Source: Streptomyces netropsis (GTDB lineage Bacteria; Actinomycetota; Actinomycetes; Streptomycetales; Streptomycetaceae). From it: a DNA stretch of 64,000 nucleotides. A program made the translations under genes and the position numbers. Below are positions 1-10,448 of the stretch, piece after piece. The notes below the pieces were generated by a model. That model ran no database searches. It saw only the letters and a list, made by a program, of their open reading frames with translations, and was not told where the DNA came from. Location: NCBI RefSeq assembly GCF_014203545.1, contig NZ_JACHJG010000004.1, forward strand, positions 62,001 through 126,000, read 5' to 3'. Within the stretch, counting starts at the first letter, position 1. Each line of letters starts with the position of its first letter.

Positions 1-374
1 AGGTCGGCGCCCTTGAGGGCGGTGAGCAGCCGGGGCAGTTCCTCGGGCTGGTGGGAGCCGTCGGCGTCCATCTCCACCAGGACGCCGTAGCCGTTGTCCA
101 GGCCCCAGTGGAAGCCGGCCAGATAGGCGGCGCCCAGGCCCTCCTTGCCCTTGCGGTGCAGCACGTGGACGTGGTCGTCGTCGGCCGCCAGCTCGTCGGC
201 GAGCTTGCCGGTGCCGTCGGGGCTGTTGTCGTCGGCGACGAGGACGTGCGCCTCCGGCACGGCCGACCGCACCCGGCCGACGATGAGCTTGATGTTCTCC
301 GCCTCGTTGTAGGTCGGGATGATCACCAAGGTCGTGCCGAGCGGACCGTATCTCCGCTGACCACCGTCGTTCAC
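1..374 (-). CDS. Polyprenol monophosphomannose synthase-like GT2 (3' part missing)
   Basis: Start of a family 2 glycosyltransferase that would transfer mannose from GDP-mannose to polyprenol phosphate on the cytoplasmic membrane face, the donor for lipoglycans and protein O-mannosylation. Only about 124 residues are present because the left window edge cuts the gene. The visible part has the GT2 nucleotide-binding start ([12 protein letters not shown]), the [10 protein letters not shown] loop and the metal-binding MDADGS motif near residue 100. The GTG start overlaps the stop of the upstream N-acyltransferase gene by 4 bp (GTGA), so the two are translationally coupled. The pairing matches the mycobacterial Ppm1 protein, where the same two activities are fused. 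Family assignment is firm; polyprenol-phosphate mannose specificity comes from context. Confidence 0.85.
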   Translation of the reverse strand, partial: MNDGGQRRYGPLGTTLVIIPTYNEAENIKLIVGRVRSAVPEAHVLVADDNSPDGTGKLADELAADDDHVHVLHRKGKEGLGAAYLAGFHWGLDNGYGVLVEMDADGSHQPEELPRLLTALKGAD

Positions 375-2251
375 TGCTGCCCCTTCTCGTCCGGACGTCC
401 TCGACGGCCGATCATGATCGCGGCCGCGCAGGACAGAAGGCCCACCATAGCGAGCGCCCATTCGGGCGCTGCACCGGCGCGGTCGGCCACGGTGATCTCG
501 TCCCGCAGCGGGATGGAGGTGCTGATGACGTCACGGGTGAACTCCGCGCTGCGGTGGAGCACCTTGCCGTCGGGGGCGACGACCGCGCTGATGCCGCTCG
601 TCGCGGCGGTCACCACGGCCCGGCCGTGCTCGACCGCCCGCAGCCGGGACATGGCCAGCTGCTGCTCGGGCTGCCCGGTGCGGCCGTAGGTGGCGTTGTT
701 GGTCTGTACGACCAGGGCGCGGGCGCCGGCCATGACGGTGTCGTGGACGATCTCGTCGTAGGCCACCTCGAAGCAGATGACGTCGCCGAGCCGCGCCGGG
801 CCGATCTGGAGCACCCCGGTGTGGTCGCCGGGGTAGAAGTCGCGGGGCACGCGCTGGAGGCGGGTGATGACCTTGCTCAGCTGCTGCCGGAAGGGCACGT
901 ACTCGCCGAACGGCACCGGGTGCTGCTTGGTGTACGAGGCGCCGGGGCCCTTCACGGGGTCCCAGACGATGCCCTGGTTGTCGACGTAGCCGGGCTTGCC
1001 CGGGTGGTCGACGAGGGCGCCGACGAGGACGGGGACGCCGACCGCCCGCACGGCCTCCTCGATCCGGTCGTAGGCCTCCGCGTACTGGAAGGGGTCGAGG
1101 TCGGAGGAGTTCTCCGGCCAGATGACCAGGTCGGGCTTCTTCACGCGGCCGGCCTTGATGTCCTTCGCCAGGGCGAGGGTGGCGTCGACGTGGTTGTTGA
1201 GGATCATCATCGGGCGGCCGAGGAAGTTCATCCCCGGGTTCTGGACGTTGCCCTGGACGATGGCGATGTCGACCGTGTCGACCGCCTTGGTGGGCACCGG
1301 CACGGCGTACCCGGCGAGGACGACGGCGGCGGCCAGCGCGGCGGCCTCGACGGCGGGCAGGGCGGCGCGCACGGCCCGTACGCGGTCACCCGCGGCGGCC
1401 CGCAGGCGCCAGGCGGCGAGCAGCGCGTAGGCCAGCAGCCCGCCGGTGAGCGCCACGGCGAAGGTGACCAGCGGGGCGCCGCCGAGCGCGGCGAGCGGCG
1501 TGAACGGGGAGCCGGTGTTGGCGAACGCGAGCCGCCCCCACGGGAAACCGCCGAACGGCGCCCGGTCCCGGGCCCACTCCTGCGCGACCCACAGACAGGC
1601 GCCCCACAGCGGCCAGGCGGGCAGCCGGGAGGTCACGGCCAGGCCCGCGCCGAGCAGGGCGATGAAGAGCGCCTCGATGACGGAGAGGCCGAACACGGCG
1701 TCGTAGCCGACCACGTGCAGCCAGCGGAGCAGGAAGAAGAAGAACGGCAGCGCGAAGGCGAAGCCCGTCCACGCGCCCTGCCGGGCGGTGCGGCCCCGGG
1801 TCAGCAGCGCCAGGGCGGCGACGGCCACGAAGGACAGCGGCCACAGGTCGTACGGCGGGAAGGACGCGGTGAGGGCCAGTCCGGCGACGGCGGCGAGGGC
1901 GCTGCGCCGCGCCTCACGGCGGGCCAGCCGGACGAGGCGGGTGAGCCGGGTGGGGCCGCCGGGCCGGGGCGCCGGGTCACCGGCGGCGGTGACCGCGTCC
2001 GGGTCCGCCTCGCCGTCGGGGGCGGCCGCCGGGGGCGGTACGGGCGCCTTCGCCGCGTCGGCGGCGTCGGGCTCCGGCCGGTCGGCGGCGTTCTCGGCGG
2101 CGCCCGCGTGGTCCGTGCCGTCGGCGGGCACGGACGCCTCGGCGGCGTCGGACCGCGCCGGCGGGCGCGGGGAGCGGGAAGTCGGCCCGCCCGGCCGGCC
2201 GACGGTGTCGCCGTCGGCGGCGTCGGCGGTGGTTTCGGGACCCGGGGGCAC
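371..2251 (-). CDS. lnt: Apolipoprotein N-acyltransferase
   Basis: Integral membrane enzyme that N-acylates the lipid-modified N-terminal cysteine of lipoproteins. About 626 residues: a hydrophilic Pro/Ala/Asp-rich N-terminal extension of roughly 100 residues, several hydrophobic segments ([18 protein letters not shown], then [17 protein letters not shown]), and a C-terminal nitrilase-fold domain. The catalytic triad is recognisable as Glu in VIWPENSS (about residue 382), Lys in [10 protein letters not shown] and Cys in DVICFEVAY (about 492). I chose the GTG at 2251 because an AGGAAGG ribosome site sits 7 nt upstream; the frame stays open for about 94 further codons with no better start. The 3' end overlaps the mannosyltransferase gene. 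The charged N-terminal extension is longer than in E. coli Lnt. Confidence 0.93.
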   Translation of the reverse strand: MPPGPETTADAADGDTVGRPGGPTSRSPRPPARSDAAEASVPADGTDHAGAAENAADRPEPDAADAAKAPVPPPAAAPDGEADPDAVTAAGDPAPRPGGPTRLTRLVRLARREARRSALAAVAGLALTASFPPYDLWPLSFVAVAALALLTRGRTARQGAWTGFAFALPFFFFLLRWLHVVGYDAVFGLSVIEALFIALLGAGLAVTSRLPAWPLWGACLWVAQEWARDRAPFGGFPWGRLAFANTGSPFTPLAALGGAPLVTFAVALTGGLLAYALLAAWRLRAAAGDRVRAVRAALPAVEAAALAAAVVLAGYAVPVPTKAVDTVDIAIVQGNVQNPGMNFLGRPMMILNNHVDATLALAKDIKAGRVKKPDLVIWPENSSDLDPFQYAEAYDRIEEAVRAVGVPVLVGALVDHPGKPGYVDNQGIVWDPVKGPGASYTKQHPVPFGEYVPFRQQLSKVITRLQRVPRDFYPGDHTGVLQIGPARLGDVICFEVAYDEIVHDTVMAGARALVVQTNNATYGRTGQPEQQLAMSRLRAVEHGRAVVTAATSGISAVVAPDGKVLHRSAEFTRDVISTSIPLRDEITVADRAGAAPEWALAMVGLLSCAAAIMIGRRGRPDEKGQQ

Positions 2252-2748
2252 GGTCGCGCCTTCCTGCTGCTGTGCGGTGGTGAAGCCCGACCGTACAACG
2301 CCCAGGGGGTCCACCGGTTCCCGGGTGCGGGCAGCGGGGCCTGCCGCCCTGGGCGAATGGGGGCCCGGCGTCCTTCGGGCCGGCCTGGGATCCGCTGGCT
2401 GCGAGTCGACCGAATGCCGTTGTCTACTGAACGTCCGGGCCCCACCCGGGTCGCACCTGCCGGCCCGGCGGAACCGTCCCTCGCCCCCGTGCGCTGGACC
2501 TGGCTCCCAGTGGCGATGAGCGCTCCGGCTCACCGCCCATGGCCCAGCGGCGCTCGACGACTGTGTGGAGATTCACCGGTCGGACGTCCTGTGGTGGACT
2601 CCGCCGAACCTACCCGCCGCCGCCCGCACCCTGTCAACACCCTCATGACCTGCGTGGCTGCCTCAAATCAGCAGGTCAGTACGGCGAGTGGAGCGCCGGA
2701 GGGGCCGGCTCACGGCACGTCGTTCGGCGGTACGGACGGGCTCACGCG
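2252..2748. other. Intergenic region, about 0.5 kb
   Basis: Separates lnt, which reads away to the left, from the 3' end of the amidohydrolase gene. The open frames across it have poor streptomycete codon usage and no recognisable domain. It must carry the lnt promoter, but I see no convincing -10/-35 pair and no strong hairpin. Confidence 0.5.
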
Positions 2749-4398
2749 TCACTCGTTCGGACGCGTGAAGACGGTGTGCCCGCCGACCACCGTGCGCAGA
2801 CAGACCGGGAGGGGGGCGCCGGGGGTGAGATCGGGCAGGCCGGGCGTGCCCGAGCGGGGGTCGGTGGACCAGCTGGCGACCCGGTCGTCGGGCACCTGCA
2901 CGACGAGTTCACCCGTCCTCCAGACGGCGTAGTCGGCGGGCGCGCCCGGCACCAGCACACCGGCGTCGTCGCGGCCGACGGCCCGCCAGCCGCCCCGGGT
3001 GTGCGCGGTGAAGGCGGCCCGGACGGAGACGCGGTGCGCGGGGGTGCGGTGGAAGGCGGCGGCGCGGACGGTGCCCCACGGGTCGAGGGGGGTGACGGGG
3101 CTGTCCGAACCGAGGGCGAGCGGGACACCGGCCCGCAGCAGGGCCGCGTACGGGTTCAGGGTGCGGGCCCGTTCCACGCCCAGCCGTTCGGCGTACATGG
3201 CCTCGTCGCCGCCCCAGGCGGCGTCGAAGGCCGGCTGGACGGAGGCGGTGAGGGCGAGTTCGGCGAAGGCGGCGATGTGGTCGGGGGTGAGCATCTCGGC
3301 GTGCTCGACGCGGTGCCGGGCGGCGCGGACGCGGGCGAGGCCGAGCCTGTCGGCGGCGGCGCGCACGCCCTCCACGACGGCGGTGAGCGCGGCGTCGCCG
3401 ATGGCGTGGAAACCGGCCTGGATGCCCGCCTCGGTGCAGGCGGTGACGTGGGCGGCGATGGCGGCGGCGTCCATGTGCGCGGCACCGGTGTGGCCCGTGT
3501 GCGGGCCGTCGGCGTAGGGCTCGTGGAGGCACGCGGTGTGCGAGCCGAGGGAGCCGTCGACGAAGAGGTCGCCGGCCGCGCCGAGCGCGCCGAGTTCGAC
3601 GACGCGGCTCGCGTCGGCGGCGGTGGTGAGCGCCTCGGCCCAGTAGCCGACGACGCGTGGGCCGGGGCGCTCGGCGGCCAGGCTCAGCAGGCCGGTGAGG
3701 TCGTCGGCGCTGGAGATCCGCGGCCCGGCGCACTCGTGGAGGGAGCCGATGCCGAGCGAGGCGGCCCGCTCCAGCGCCGCGGCCTGCGCGTCGGCGCGCT
3801 GGGCGGGGGCGATGCTCCCGTACGCGGCGGCGCGCACGGCGTGGTGGGCGTCGCCGGTCAGCGGCGCGTCCGGGCTGCCGCCGGGCAGCCCGGCGGCGTG
3901 CGGGACGAGGTCGAGCAGGGCCGTGGTGACGACCGCGGAGTGGACGTCGGCCCGGGTGAGGTAGAGGGGGCGGCCGCCGGTGGCCTCGTCGAGTTCCCGG
4001 CGGGACGGGGGCCGCCGCTCGGGCCAGCGGCTGGCGTCCCAGCCGTGGCCGAGCAGCACCCGGTCGGCGGGCCGCGCGACGGCGTGGGCGCGGACCCGGT
4101 CGAGGGCCTCGGTGAGGGTGCGGGCGTCGGTGAGGTCGAGGCCGGTGAGCGCGAGGCCGGTGGAGGTGGTGTGCACGTGGGCGTCGGTGAACGCGGGGGT
4201 GACGAGCGCGCCTTCGAGGTCGACGACCTCGTCCACGCCGTCGGCGAAGGAGTCCGCCGCGCCTTCGGAGCCGACCCAGGCGACGTGGCCGCGCTCGACC
4301 ACCATGGCCGTGGCGAAGGGGTCGGCGGGGCTGTGCACCTCGCCGCCGCGCAGCAGCACGGTACGGGGCTCGTCCTGAGGGGTGGGGCGGTCGCTCAT
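2749..4398 (-). CDS. Amidohydrolase family protein (YtcJ-like)
   Basis: Metal-dependent hydrolase of the amidohydrolase_3 group, which acts on amide, ester or cyclic bonds; the substrate cannot be told from sequence. About 549 residues. The N-terminal beta-sandwich is followed by the metal-binding FTDAHVHTT motif, a later AGFHAIGDAAL segment (metal His) and RHRVEHAEML (second His region). The catalytic Asp lies in LALGSDSPVTPLDPWGTV near the C-terminus. These are the hallmark positions of the family. The ATG at 4398 gives MSDRPTPQDEP, in front of the conserved VLLRGGEVHSP start. It is probably transcribed alone; an Lrp/AsnC gene on the same strand ends about 100 bp upstream and could regulate it. 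Confidence 0.88.
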   Translation of the reverse strand: MSDRPTPQDEPRTVLLRGGEVHSPADPFATAMVVERGHVAWVGSEGAADSFADGVDEVVDLEGALVTPAFTDAHVHTTSTGLALTGLDLTDARTLTEALDRVRAHAVARPADRVLLGHGWDASRWPERRPPSRRELDEATGGRPLYLTRADVHSAVVTTALLDLVPHAAGLPGGSPDAPLTGDAHHAVRAAAYGSIAPAQRADAQAAALERAASLGIGSLHECAGPRISSADDLTGLLSLAAERPGPRVVGYWAEALTTAADASRVVELGALGAAGDLFVDGSLGSHTACLHEPYADGPHTGHTGAAHMDAAAIAAHVTACTEAGIQAGFHAIGDAALTAVVEGVRAAADRLGLARVRAARHRVEHAEMLTPDHIAAFAELALTASVQPAFDAAWGGDEAMYAERLGVERARTLNPYAALLRAGVPLALGSDSPVTPLDPWGTVRAAAFHRTPAHRVSVRAAFTAHTRGGWRAVGRDDAGVLVPGAPADYAVWRTGELVVQVPDDRVASWSTDPRSGTPGLPDLTPGAPLPVCLRTVVGGHTVFTRPNE

Positions 4399-4495
4399 GC
4401 AGGGAATCTTCCCCCAGCCCCGCCCCTTCCCGTAACCGGGGCTCCGCCCCGGACCCCGGTCCGGGGGCACCGGACAGGCTGGACGGGCCGGTTTC

Positions 4496-4939
4496 CTACC
4501 CCACCCGTGGTGGTCTGGCCTCGTACGGGGTCGACAGCACGATCGTCGTGCGCGTCGAGACCCCCGCCAACGAGCGGATCCGGGCCAGCAGGTGCTCCAG
4601 CTCCAAGGGCGTGGCGACACGGACCTTGAGGATGTAGTTCTCGTCGCCGGCGACGCTGTGGCAGGCCTCGATCTCGGGGATCTCGGCGAGCCGGTCGGCG
4701 ATGTCGTCGGGGGCGCTCGGGTCGAAGGGCTTCACCGAGATGAACGCGGTGAGCGGCAGCCCGACGGCCTCCGGGTCGACCACCGCCGCGTAGCCCCGGA
4801 TGACGCCGCGCTGTTCGAGCCGGCGCACGCGCTGGTGCACCGCCGAGGTGGACAGGCCCGTGGCCTTCCCCAGGTCGGTGTAGCTCATCCGCCCGTCCTT
4901 GACGAGCAGTTCCACGATTTCTCTGTCCAACTCCTCCAC
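4496..4939 (-). CDS. Lrp/AsnC family transcriptional regulator
   Basis: Feast/famine regulator of 147 residues, the family's usual length. An N-terminal winged helix-turn-helix (LGKATGLSTSAVHQRVRRLEQRGVIRG) is followed by an alpha-beta RAM ligand-binding domain containing the ACHSVAGDENYILKVRV stretch, where effector amino acids bind at the dimer interface. The GTG at 4939 reads MEELDREIVELLVKDGR, the usual family N-terminus. It is divergent from the small zinc-ribbon gene at 5139 across a 200-bp promoter region. Effector and targets are unknown; the downstream amidohydrolase and the divergent gene are the nearest candidates. Confidence 0.92.
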   Translation of the reverse strand: MEELDREIVELLVKDGRMSYTDLGKATGLSTSAVHQRVRRLEQRGVIRGYAAVVDPEAVGLPLTAFISVKPFDPSAPDDIADRLAEIPEIEACHSVAGDENYILKVRVATPLELEHLLARIRSLAGVSTRTTIVLSTPYEARPPRVG

Positions 4940-5138
4940 AACGGGTCAACCTACTGGGTCCCGGGCCGCCCGGGACAGCCGAACGGGCCCATAGCCATAC
5001 AAGGCATGTGATGAACGACACACCCATGCGCCCGTGTCCTGTGCCGGAACGGGCGGTTATCTGACCCTCCACCAGGGAAGTGCTTGCTGTGGCCGAGGCC
5101 GAGGTGCCTGGCCGGCCCATCCGAGGGGGAGAAGCACT

Positions 5139-5501
5139 ATGCCCAGCCTGGAACGCCTCAATGACGGCGACGGCAGCCTGTACGAGATCTACGAGATGTT
5201 CCGGGTGACGTGCCCGGACTGCGCGCGGCCGATCGCGCTGCTCGCCGACGAGGACGTGCTCCCCGAGCACGCGCTGTGCCCGTCGCCGTGGAACCCCTTC
5301 GGGCTCACGGTCTGCCCGGGCACCGGCCGCGGCGTCGAGGAGGCCGTGCCGGCGGACGAGTCGCTGGAAACCCAGGAGTGCGACGCGGCCCTGCTGCTCA
5401 ATCTGCCGGAGAGCCTGGACTGGCGGCGCCAGCCGTTCTCCCACATCGGCGGCCCCGGCTCCCGCCCGGTGCGGATCCCGGAGATGCGTCGGCACCGCTG
5501 A
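5139..5501 (+). CDS. Hypothetical protein with a zinc-ribbon-like Cys pattern
   Basis: A 120-residue soluble protein I do not recognise by function. Near residues 26-29 it has the pair CPDC, then later single cysteines in ALCPSPW and TVCPGTG, which could form a metal site. A GAGGGGGA ribosome site lies about 7 nt before the ATG. It is acidic, with no signal peptide or membrane helix. The threonine synthase-like gene follows 107 bp downstream on the same strand, so co-transcription is possible. Confidence 0.75.
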   Translation: MPSLERLNDGDGSLYEIYEMFRVTCPDCARPIALLADEDVLPEHALCPSPWNPFGLTVCPGTGRGVEEAVPADESLETQECDAALLLNLPESLDWRRQPFSHIGGPGSRPVRIPEMRRHR

Positions 5502-5608
5502 TCGGCAGCGTCCCGGGCAGCGACGGAAAGCGGAGCTGTACGGGTCCCGGAGGTGCCGGGACTGTTACCGTCGAAGGGTCATCCGCCCTCCCCTCGTGAG
5601 GAGTTCGC

Positions 5609-6790
5609 ATGCCTTCGACACCCCTGCTCTGCCCCCGCTGCGGAACCGGGGCCAAGGACTTCTCGGGGTGCGGCGCGTGCCGCGCGGAGGGCATCGGCGC
5701 CAACCCGGTGCCGCCGCTCGCCGATCTGTCCGGCCTGTCGCTCCGGAGCTACCGGGGCGGACCGTGGGGGTGGCCCTCCGCCCTGCCGGTGACCGGACCG
5801 CCGGTGACGCTCGGCGAGGGCGGCACGCCCAATGTGCGGATCCACTTCCGCGATCCGGCCGACGGCGAGCTGTGGGTGAAGTACGAGGGCGCCAATCCGA
5901 CCGGCTCGCACAAGGACCGGGCGATGGCCGTGGGCGTCGCGGCCGCCGTCGCCGCCGGTGCGGACACCGTGGTCGCGGCCTCCTCCGGCAACGCGGGCGC
6001 GGCCGCCGCGGCGTACGCGGGGCGCGCCGGGCTGCGGTGCGTGGTCTTCACCACGGGCGGGGTGCCCGAACCGCTGCGGGCGCAGATCGACGCGCTGGGC
6101 GCGTTCCGGGTGGTGCGCGAGGACAGCTCCGCGCGGAACGCGGCAATGGGGGAGGCCGTGGAGCGGTTCGGCTGGTATCCGCTGACAAGCTTCGCGTCAC
6201 CCTCCCCCGGCGGCAACGCCTATGCCAACGAGGGCTACAAATCCGTCGCGTACGAGATCGCCCGGGACTTCGGGGACCGGGTCGCGACGGTGGTGGTCCC
6301 CACCAGCCGGGCGGATCTGCTGTCCGGCATCGAGCGCGGCTTCCGTGAGCTGCGCACCGCCGGGCTGCTGGCCCGTGTCCCCCGCCTGGTGGCGGCCGAG
6401 CCCGAAGCGGCGGCACCCTTCACCGCGGCGCTGGCCCGTAGCGCGCCGGCGGAGCAGGAGCGTACGTCAGTGGTCTACCGCCCCTCCCCCGCCTTCTCCC
6501 TCGGCGAGGAGCGCCCGACCTGGCAGGGGCTCGACGCGCTCCGCCGGTCGGACGGCTCGGCGGTCGCCGTACCGACCGAGGTGTTCATGGCCGAGCACCG
6601 GGCGTTGGGTGCCCAGGGGCTGTTCCTGGAGCCGTCCTCGGCGGTGGGCGTCGCCGCCGCCCGCCGCCTGGTCCGTGAGCACGGCGGGCTGGTGATCGCG
6701 GTCGGCACCGCGACGGGCCTGAAGGCCACCGCCGGCATCCGCCGCCCGTCGCCGACGACGGTCCCGGAGCTGTCACAGCTGACGCTCTGA
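5609..6790 (+). CDS. PLP-dependent threonine synthase-like enzyme
   Basis: Fold-type II PLP enzyme of 393 residues resembling threonine synthase, which converts O-phosphohomoserine to threonine. It opens with a zinc-ribbon (LLCPRCGTGAKDFSGCGAC), followed by the substrate loop GEGGTPNV, the PLP lysine in PTGSHKDRAM (about residue 103) and the phosphate-binding ASSGNAGAAAAA loop. Near the C-terminus AVGTATGLKAT is typical of the family. The ATG at 5609 has GAGGAG 6 nt upstream. Because Streptomyces normally has a separate housekeeping thrC in the homoserine operon, this copy may be a paralogue acting on a related substrate. Confidence 0.82.
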   Translation: MPSTPLLCPRCGTGAKDFSGCGACRAEGIGANPVPPLADLSGLSLRSYRGGPWGWPSALPVTGPPVTLGEGGTPNVRIHFRDPADGELWVKYEGANPTGSHKDRAMAVGVAAAVAAGADTVVAASSGNAGAAAAAYAGRAGLRCVVFTTGGVPEPLRAQIDALGAFRVVREDSSARNAAMGEAVERFGWYPLTSFASPSPGGNAYANEGYKSVAYEIARDFGDRVATVVVPTSRADLLSGIERGFRELRTAGLLARVPRLVAAEPEAAAPFTAALARSAPAEQERTSVVYRPSPAFSLGEERPTWQGLDALRRSDGSAVAVPTEVFMAEHRALGAQGLFLEPSSAVGVAAARRLVREHGGLVIAVGTATGLKATAGIRRPSPTTVPELSQLTL

Positions 6791-6808
6791 CCCCTCCGGG
6801 CGCGACGC

Positions 6809-7981
6809 TCAGCGGGACTCGGGGCCCGCGAGGTGACGGGCGACGACCATGCGCTGGATCTGGTTGGTGCCCTCGACGATCTGCAGGACCTTCGCCTCGC
6901 GCATGTAGCGCTCGACGGGGAAGTCCACGGTGTAGCCGTAGCCGCCGAGCAGCTGCACGGCGTCGGTGGTGACCTTCATCGCGGCGTCGGTGCAGAAGAG
7001 CTTGGCCATGGCGGCCTGCTTGGAGAACGGCAGACCGGCGTCCCGCAGCCGGGCCGCGGTGAGGTAGAGGGCGCGGCCCGCCTCGATCTGGGTGGCCATG
7101 TCCGCGAGCATGAAGCGCAGCCCCTGGAAGTCGGCGAGCGGGCGGCCGAACTGGCGCCGCTCGGCGACGTAGGACAGGGACTCGTCGAGCGCGGCCTGGG
7201 CGACGCCGATCGCGCAGGCCGCGATGCCGAGGCGGCCGGAGTCGAGGGCGGAGAGGGCGATGGCGAAGCCCTGGCCCTCCTCGCCGATGCGGCGGGCGTC
7301 GGGGACCTGGACCCCGTCGAAGTGGATCTGGGCGGTCGGCGAGCCCTTCATCCCCATCTTGCGCTCGGGGGCGGCCGCGGAGAGGCCGGGGGCGTCGCCG
7401 GGGACGAGGAAGGCCGTGATCCCGTGGGCGCCCTCGCCGCCGGTCCGCGCCAGGACGGTGTAGAAGTCCGCGACGCCGCCGTGGGTGATCCACGCCTTGG
7501 TGCCCTCGAGGGTCCAGGTGTCGCCCTGGCGCGTGGCGCGGGTGCGCAGGGAAGCCGCGTCGGAGCCCGAGGCGGGCTCGGAGAGGCAGTACGCGCCGAG
7601 CAGGCCGCCGCCGAGCATGGCGGGCAGGTGCTCGGCCCGCTGCTCCTTGGTTCCGTAGCCGGCGAGCGCGTGGCAGGCGAGGGTGTGGACGCTGACGCCG
7701 AGCCCCACCGTCAGGCGGGCCGCGGCGAGTTCCTCCAGGACCTGGAGGTAGACCTCGTACGGCTGGTCGCCGCCGCCGAACTCCTCGGCGTAGGGCAGGG
7801 CGAGCAGTCCGGAGGCGGAGAGCAGAGCGAAGACCTCGCGGGGGAAGTGCCCGGCGTCCTCCTCGCTCGACGCGTTCGGCTCGATCTCCCGCTGGACCAT
7901 CTCGCGTACAAGCGAGATCAGGTCGCGGGCCTCCTCGGTGGGCAGCTGACGATCCACCGGCTGCGGGCCGTGGTCGGTCAT
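6809..7981 (-). CDS. Acyl-CoA dehydrogenase
   Basis: FAD-dependent flavoprotein that introduces an alpha-beta double bond into acyl-CoA in fatty acid or branched-chain amino acid catabolism. It has 390 residues, the usual length. Motifs: AYCLSEPASGSDAASL (FAD/substrate binding), TLEGTKAWITHGG, and the C-terminal YGYTVDFPVERYMREAKVLQIVEGTNQIQR, where the Glu of VEGTNQ is at the catalytic-base position used by short- and branched-chain enzymes. The ATG at 7981 is preceded by GGAGGAG. It converges on the threonine synthase-like gene with only 18 bp between stops and is divergent from the chitinase. Substrate chain type is not decidable here. Confidence 0.93.
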   Translation of the reverse strand: MTDHGPQPVDRQLPTEEARDLISLVREMVQREIEPNASSEEDAGHFPREVFALLSASGLLALPYAEEFGGGDQPYEVYLQVLEELAAARLTVGLGVSVHTLACHALAGYGTKEQRAEHLPAMLGGGLLGAYCLSEPASGSDAASLRTRATRQGDTWTLEGTKAWITHGGVADFYTVLARTGGEGAHGITAFLVPGDAPGLSAAAPERKMGMKGSPTAQIHFDGVQVPDARRIGEEGQGFAIALSALDSGRLGIAACAIGVAQAALDESLSYVAERRQFGRPLADFQGLRFMLADMATQIEAGRALYLTAARLRDAGLPFSKQAAMAKLFCTDAAMKVTTDAVQLLGGYGYTVDFPVERYMREAKVLQIVEGTNQIQRMVVARHLAGPESR

Positions 7982-8176
7982 GGCGCGGCTCTCCTCCCTG
8001 TCGGGCGCTGCGGCGGCGAGCGCGCAAGGGTGTGGCGCCGCCGCCGGGGACGCCTCAGTCGATGGTCCCCTGCCGGGTCTCGGTACGGGATGACCTGCGG
8101 CTGTGGCGGTTTGGAGTATGCCCGATCGGCTGCCTCCCGTCACGGGTCTGCTGATCATGAGGACTGCGACCCGGAT

Positions 8177-8218
8177 TGGTCCGAACCATTGACCGCACTG
8201 GTCTAGTCCTTCTACCGT
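8177..8218 (+). promoter_or_regulatory. Chitinase promoter with 12-bp direct repeats
   Basis: Two related 12-mers, TGGTCCGAACCA (8177-8188) and TGGTCTAGTCCT (8199-8210), start 22 bp apart, about two helical turns. A -35 TTGACC (8189-8194) lies between them and a -10-like TACCGT begins at 8213, an 18-bp spacer. Direct repeats of the TGGTC(C/T)AGACC type overlapping -35 are the known signature of Streptomyces chitinase promoters controlled by chitin and glucose. The layout matches; regulation itself is inferred. Confidence 0.8.
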
Positions 8219-8300
8219 TTCCCCACTGTTCAACGCGTCCATGTCAAACATGGCCGCAGGTCACGCACCCCCCGCTCTCCCCACCCCACCGAGGAGAACC

Positions 8301-9593
<1,293 letters not shown>

Positions 9594-9616
9594 CCGGTCC
9601 GGTCGGCGTCAAGGCG

Positions 9617-9665
9617 CCGGGCCCGGATCGCCTCCTCGCCCAGCGAGTCGGCGATCCGGGCCCGG
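9617..9665. terminator. 16-bp-stem hairpin terminator after the chitinase
   Basis: CCGGGCCCGGATCGCC (9617-9632) pairs perfectly with its reverse complement at 9650-9665 around a 17-nt loop. It lies 24 bp past the chitinase stop and 55 bp before the 3' end of the convergent gene, so it can end transcripts from both sides. Confidence 0.85.
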
Positions 9666-9719
9666 TGCTGCCCCTGACCTACCGGCGGTCGGCGCCAGGA
9701 CGGGAGGGGACTGCCACGG

Positions 9720-10202
9720 TTATCGGCGCTTCCTGAACGGCTCACACCCCTGGAGTGTCACCGTGCCGTCGCCTTCGTCAAGAGTGACGATGACCTGCTC
9801 ACCCTTCTTGGCAGCTTTGATCTGCGGCAGCTTGCCGGACTTCGGCTCCGTGGTCACACTGCACAGCCCCAGCACGTCGTCGCTGGCCCCCTTGCTGACA
9901 TACACACCCGGCGGCATGTCCTCGCCGACGATATAGCTGCCGTTGCTGACCTCTTTCCCGGCTGCCCGAGCAGCGGTGTCATCTGCCGGCCCACTGTCCG
10001 CAGACGGCTTGGAGGCACCCTTCTTCGGCCGACCCGACTCAGGTGCGGTGACTGCTCCGGAGCGGGTGCCATCGCTTCCCTCGCCCCCCGACGCGGCGCT
10101 GACGGCGATGAGGAACACCACGAGAGCACCGAGCGCGGTGAGGATCTTGTGTCGGGCGAACCAGCTTCGCTTCGGCTGGTCTGATGTGAGCTGATCTGTC
10201 AT
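9720..10202 (-). CDS. Membrane-anchored hypothetical protein
   Basis: A 160-residue protein of unknown function. Residues 1-20 are hydrophilic (MTDQLTSDQPKRSWFARHK), then one transmembrane helix (ILTALGALVVFLIAVSAASG), then a flexible Ser/Gly/Pro/Lys stretch of about 60 residues. A small C-terminal domain begins at VSNGSYIVGEDMPPGVYVSKGA and has two cysteines (LGLCSVTT and LQGCEPFRKRR) that could form a disulfide. The topology suggests an N-in protein with its domain outside the membrane. Similar small domains occur in streptomycete and phage-related proteins, but I cannot assign a role. Confidence 0.7.
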   Translation of the reverse strand: MTDQLTSDQPKRSWFARHKILTALGALVVFLIAVSAASGGEGSDGTRSGAVTAPESGRPKKGASKPSADSGPADDTAARAAGKEVSNGSYIVGEDMPPGVYVSKGASDDVLGLCSVTTEPKSGKLPQIKAAKKGEQVIVTLDEGDGTVTLQGCEPFRKRR

Positions 10203-10448
10203 CTGCTCTCCCTGATGTGACGCCTGAAGGCTGTTGGCGGCTCAACGCGATGGCAGGGATGACGAAGCTGTCCGTTACAGGACCGGCAAAGCACTGTGAC
10301 GCGGACACCCACATGTCACGGCACTCGGACGACACCCCGTCAGGCGCCCCCGCACCGCCCTGACTAGGCTGAGCCGGGCCGAGACCGTACCGGTGGGCGC
10401 GAGCCGCCAAGCGCGCCGCCGGGCATAGCGACGAGGAGCCGCCCGCCC

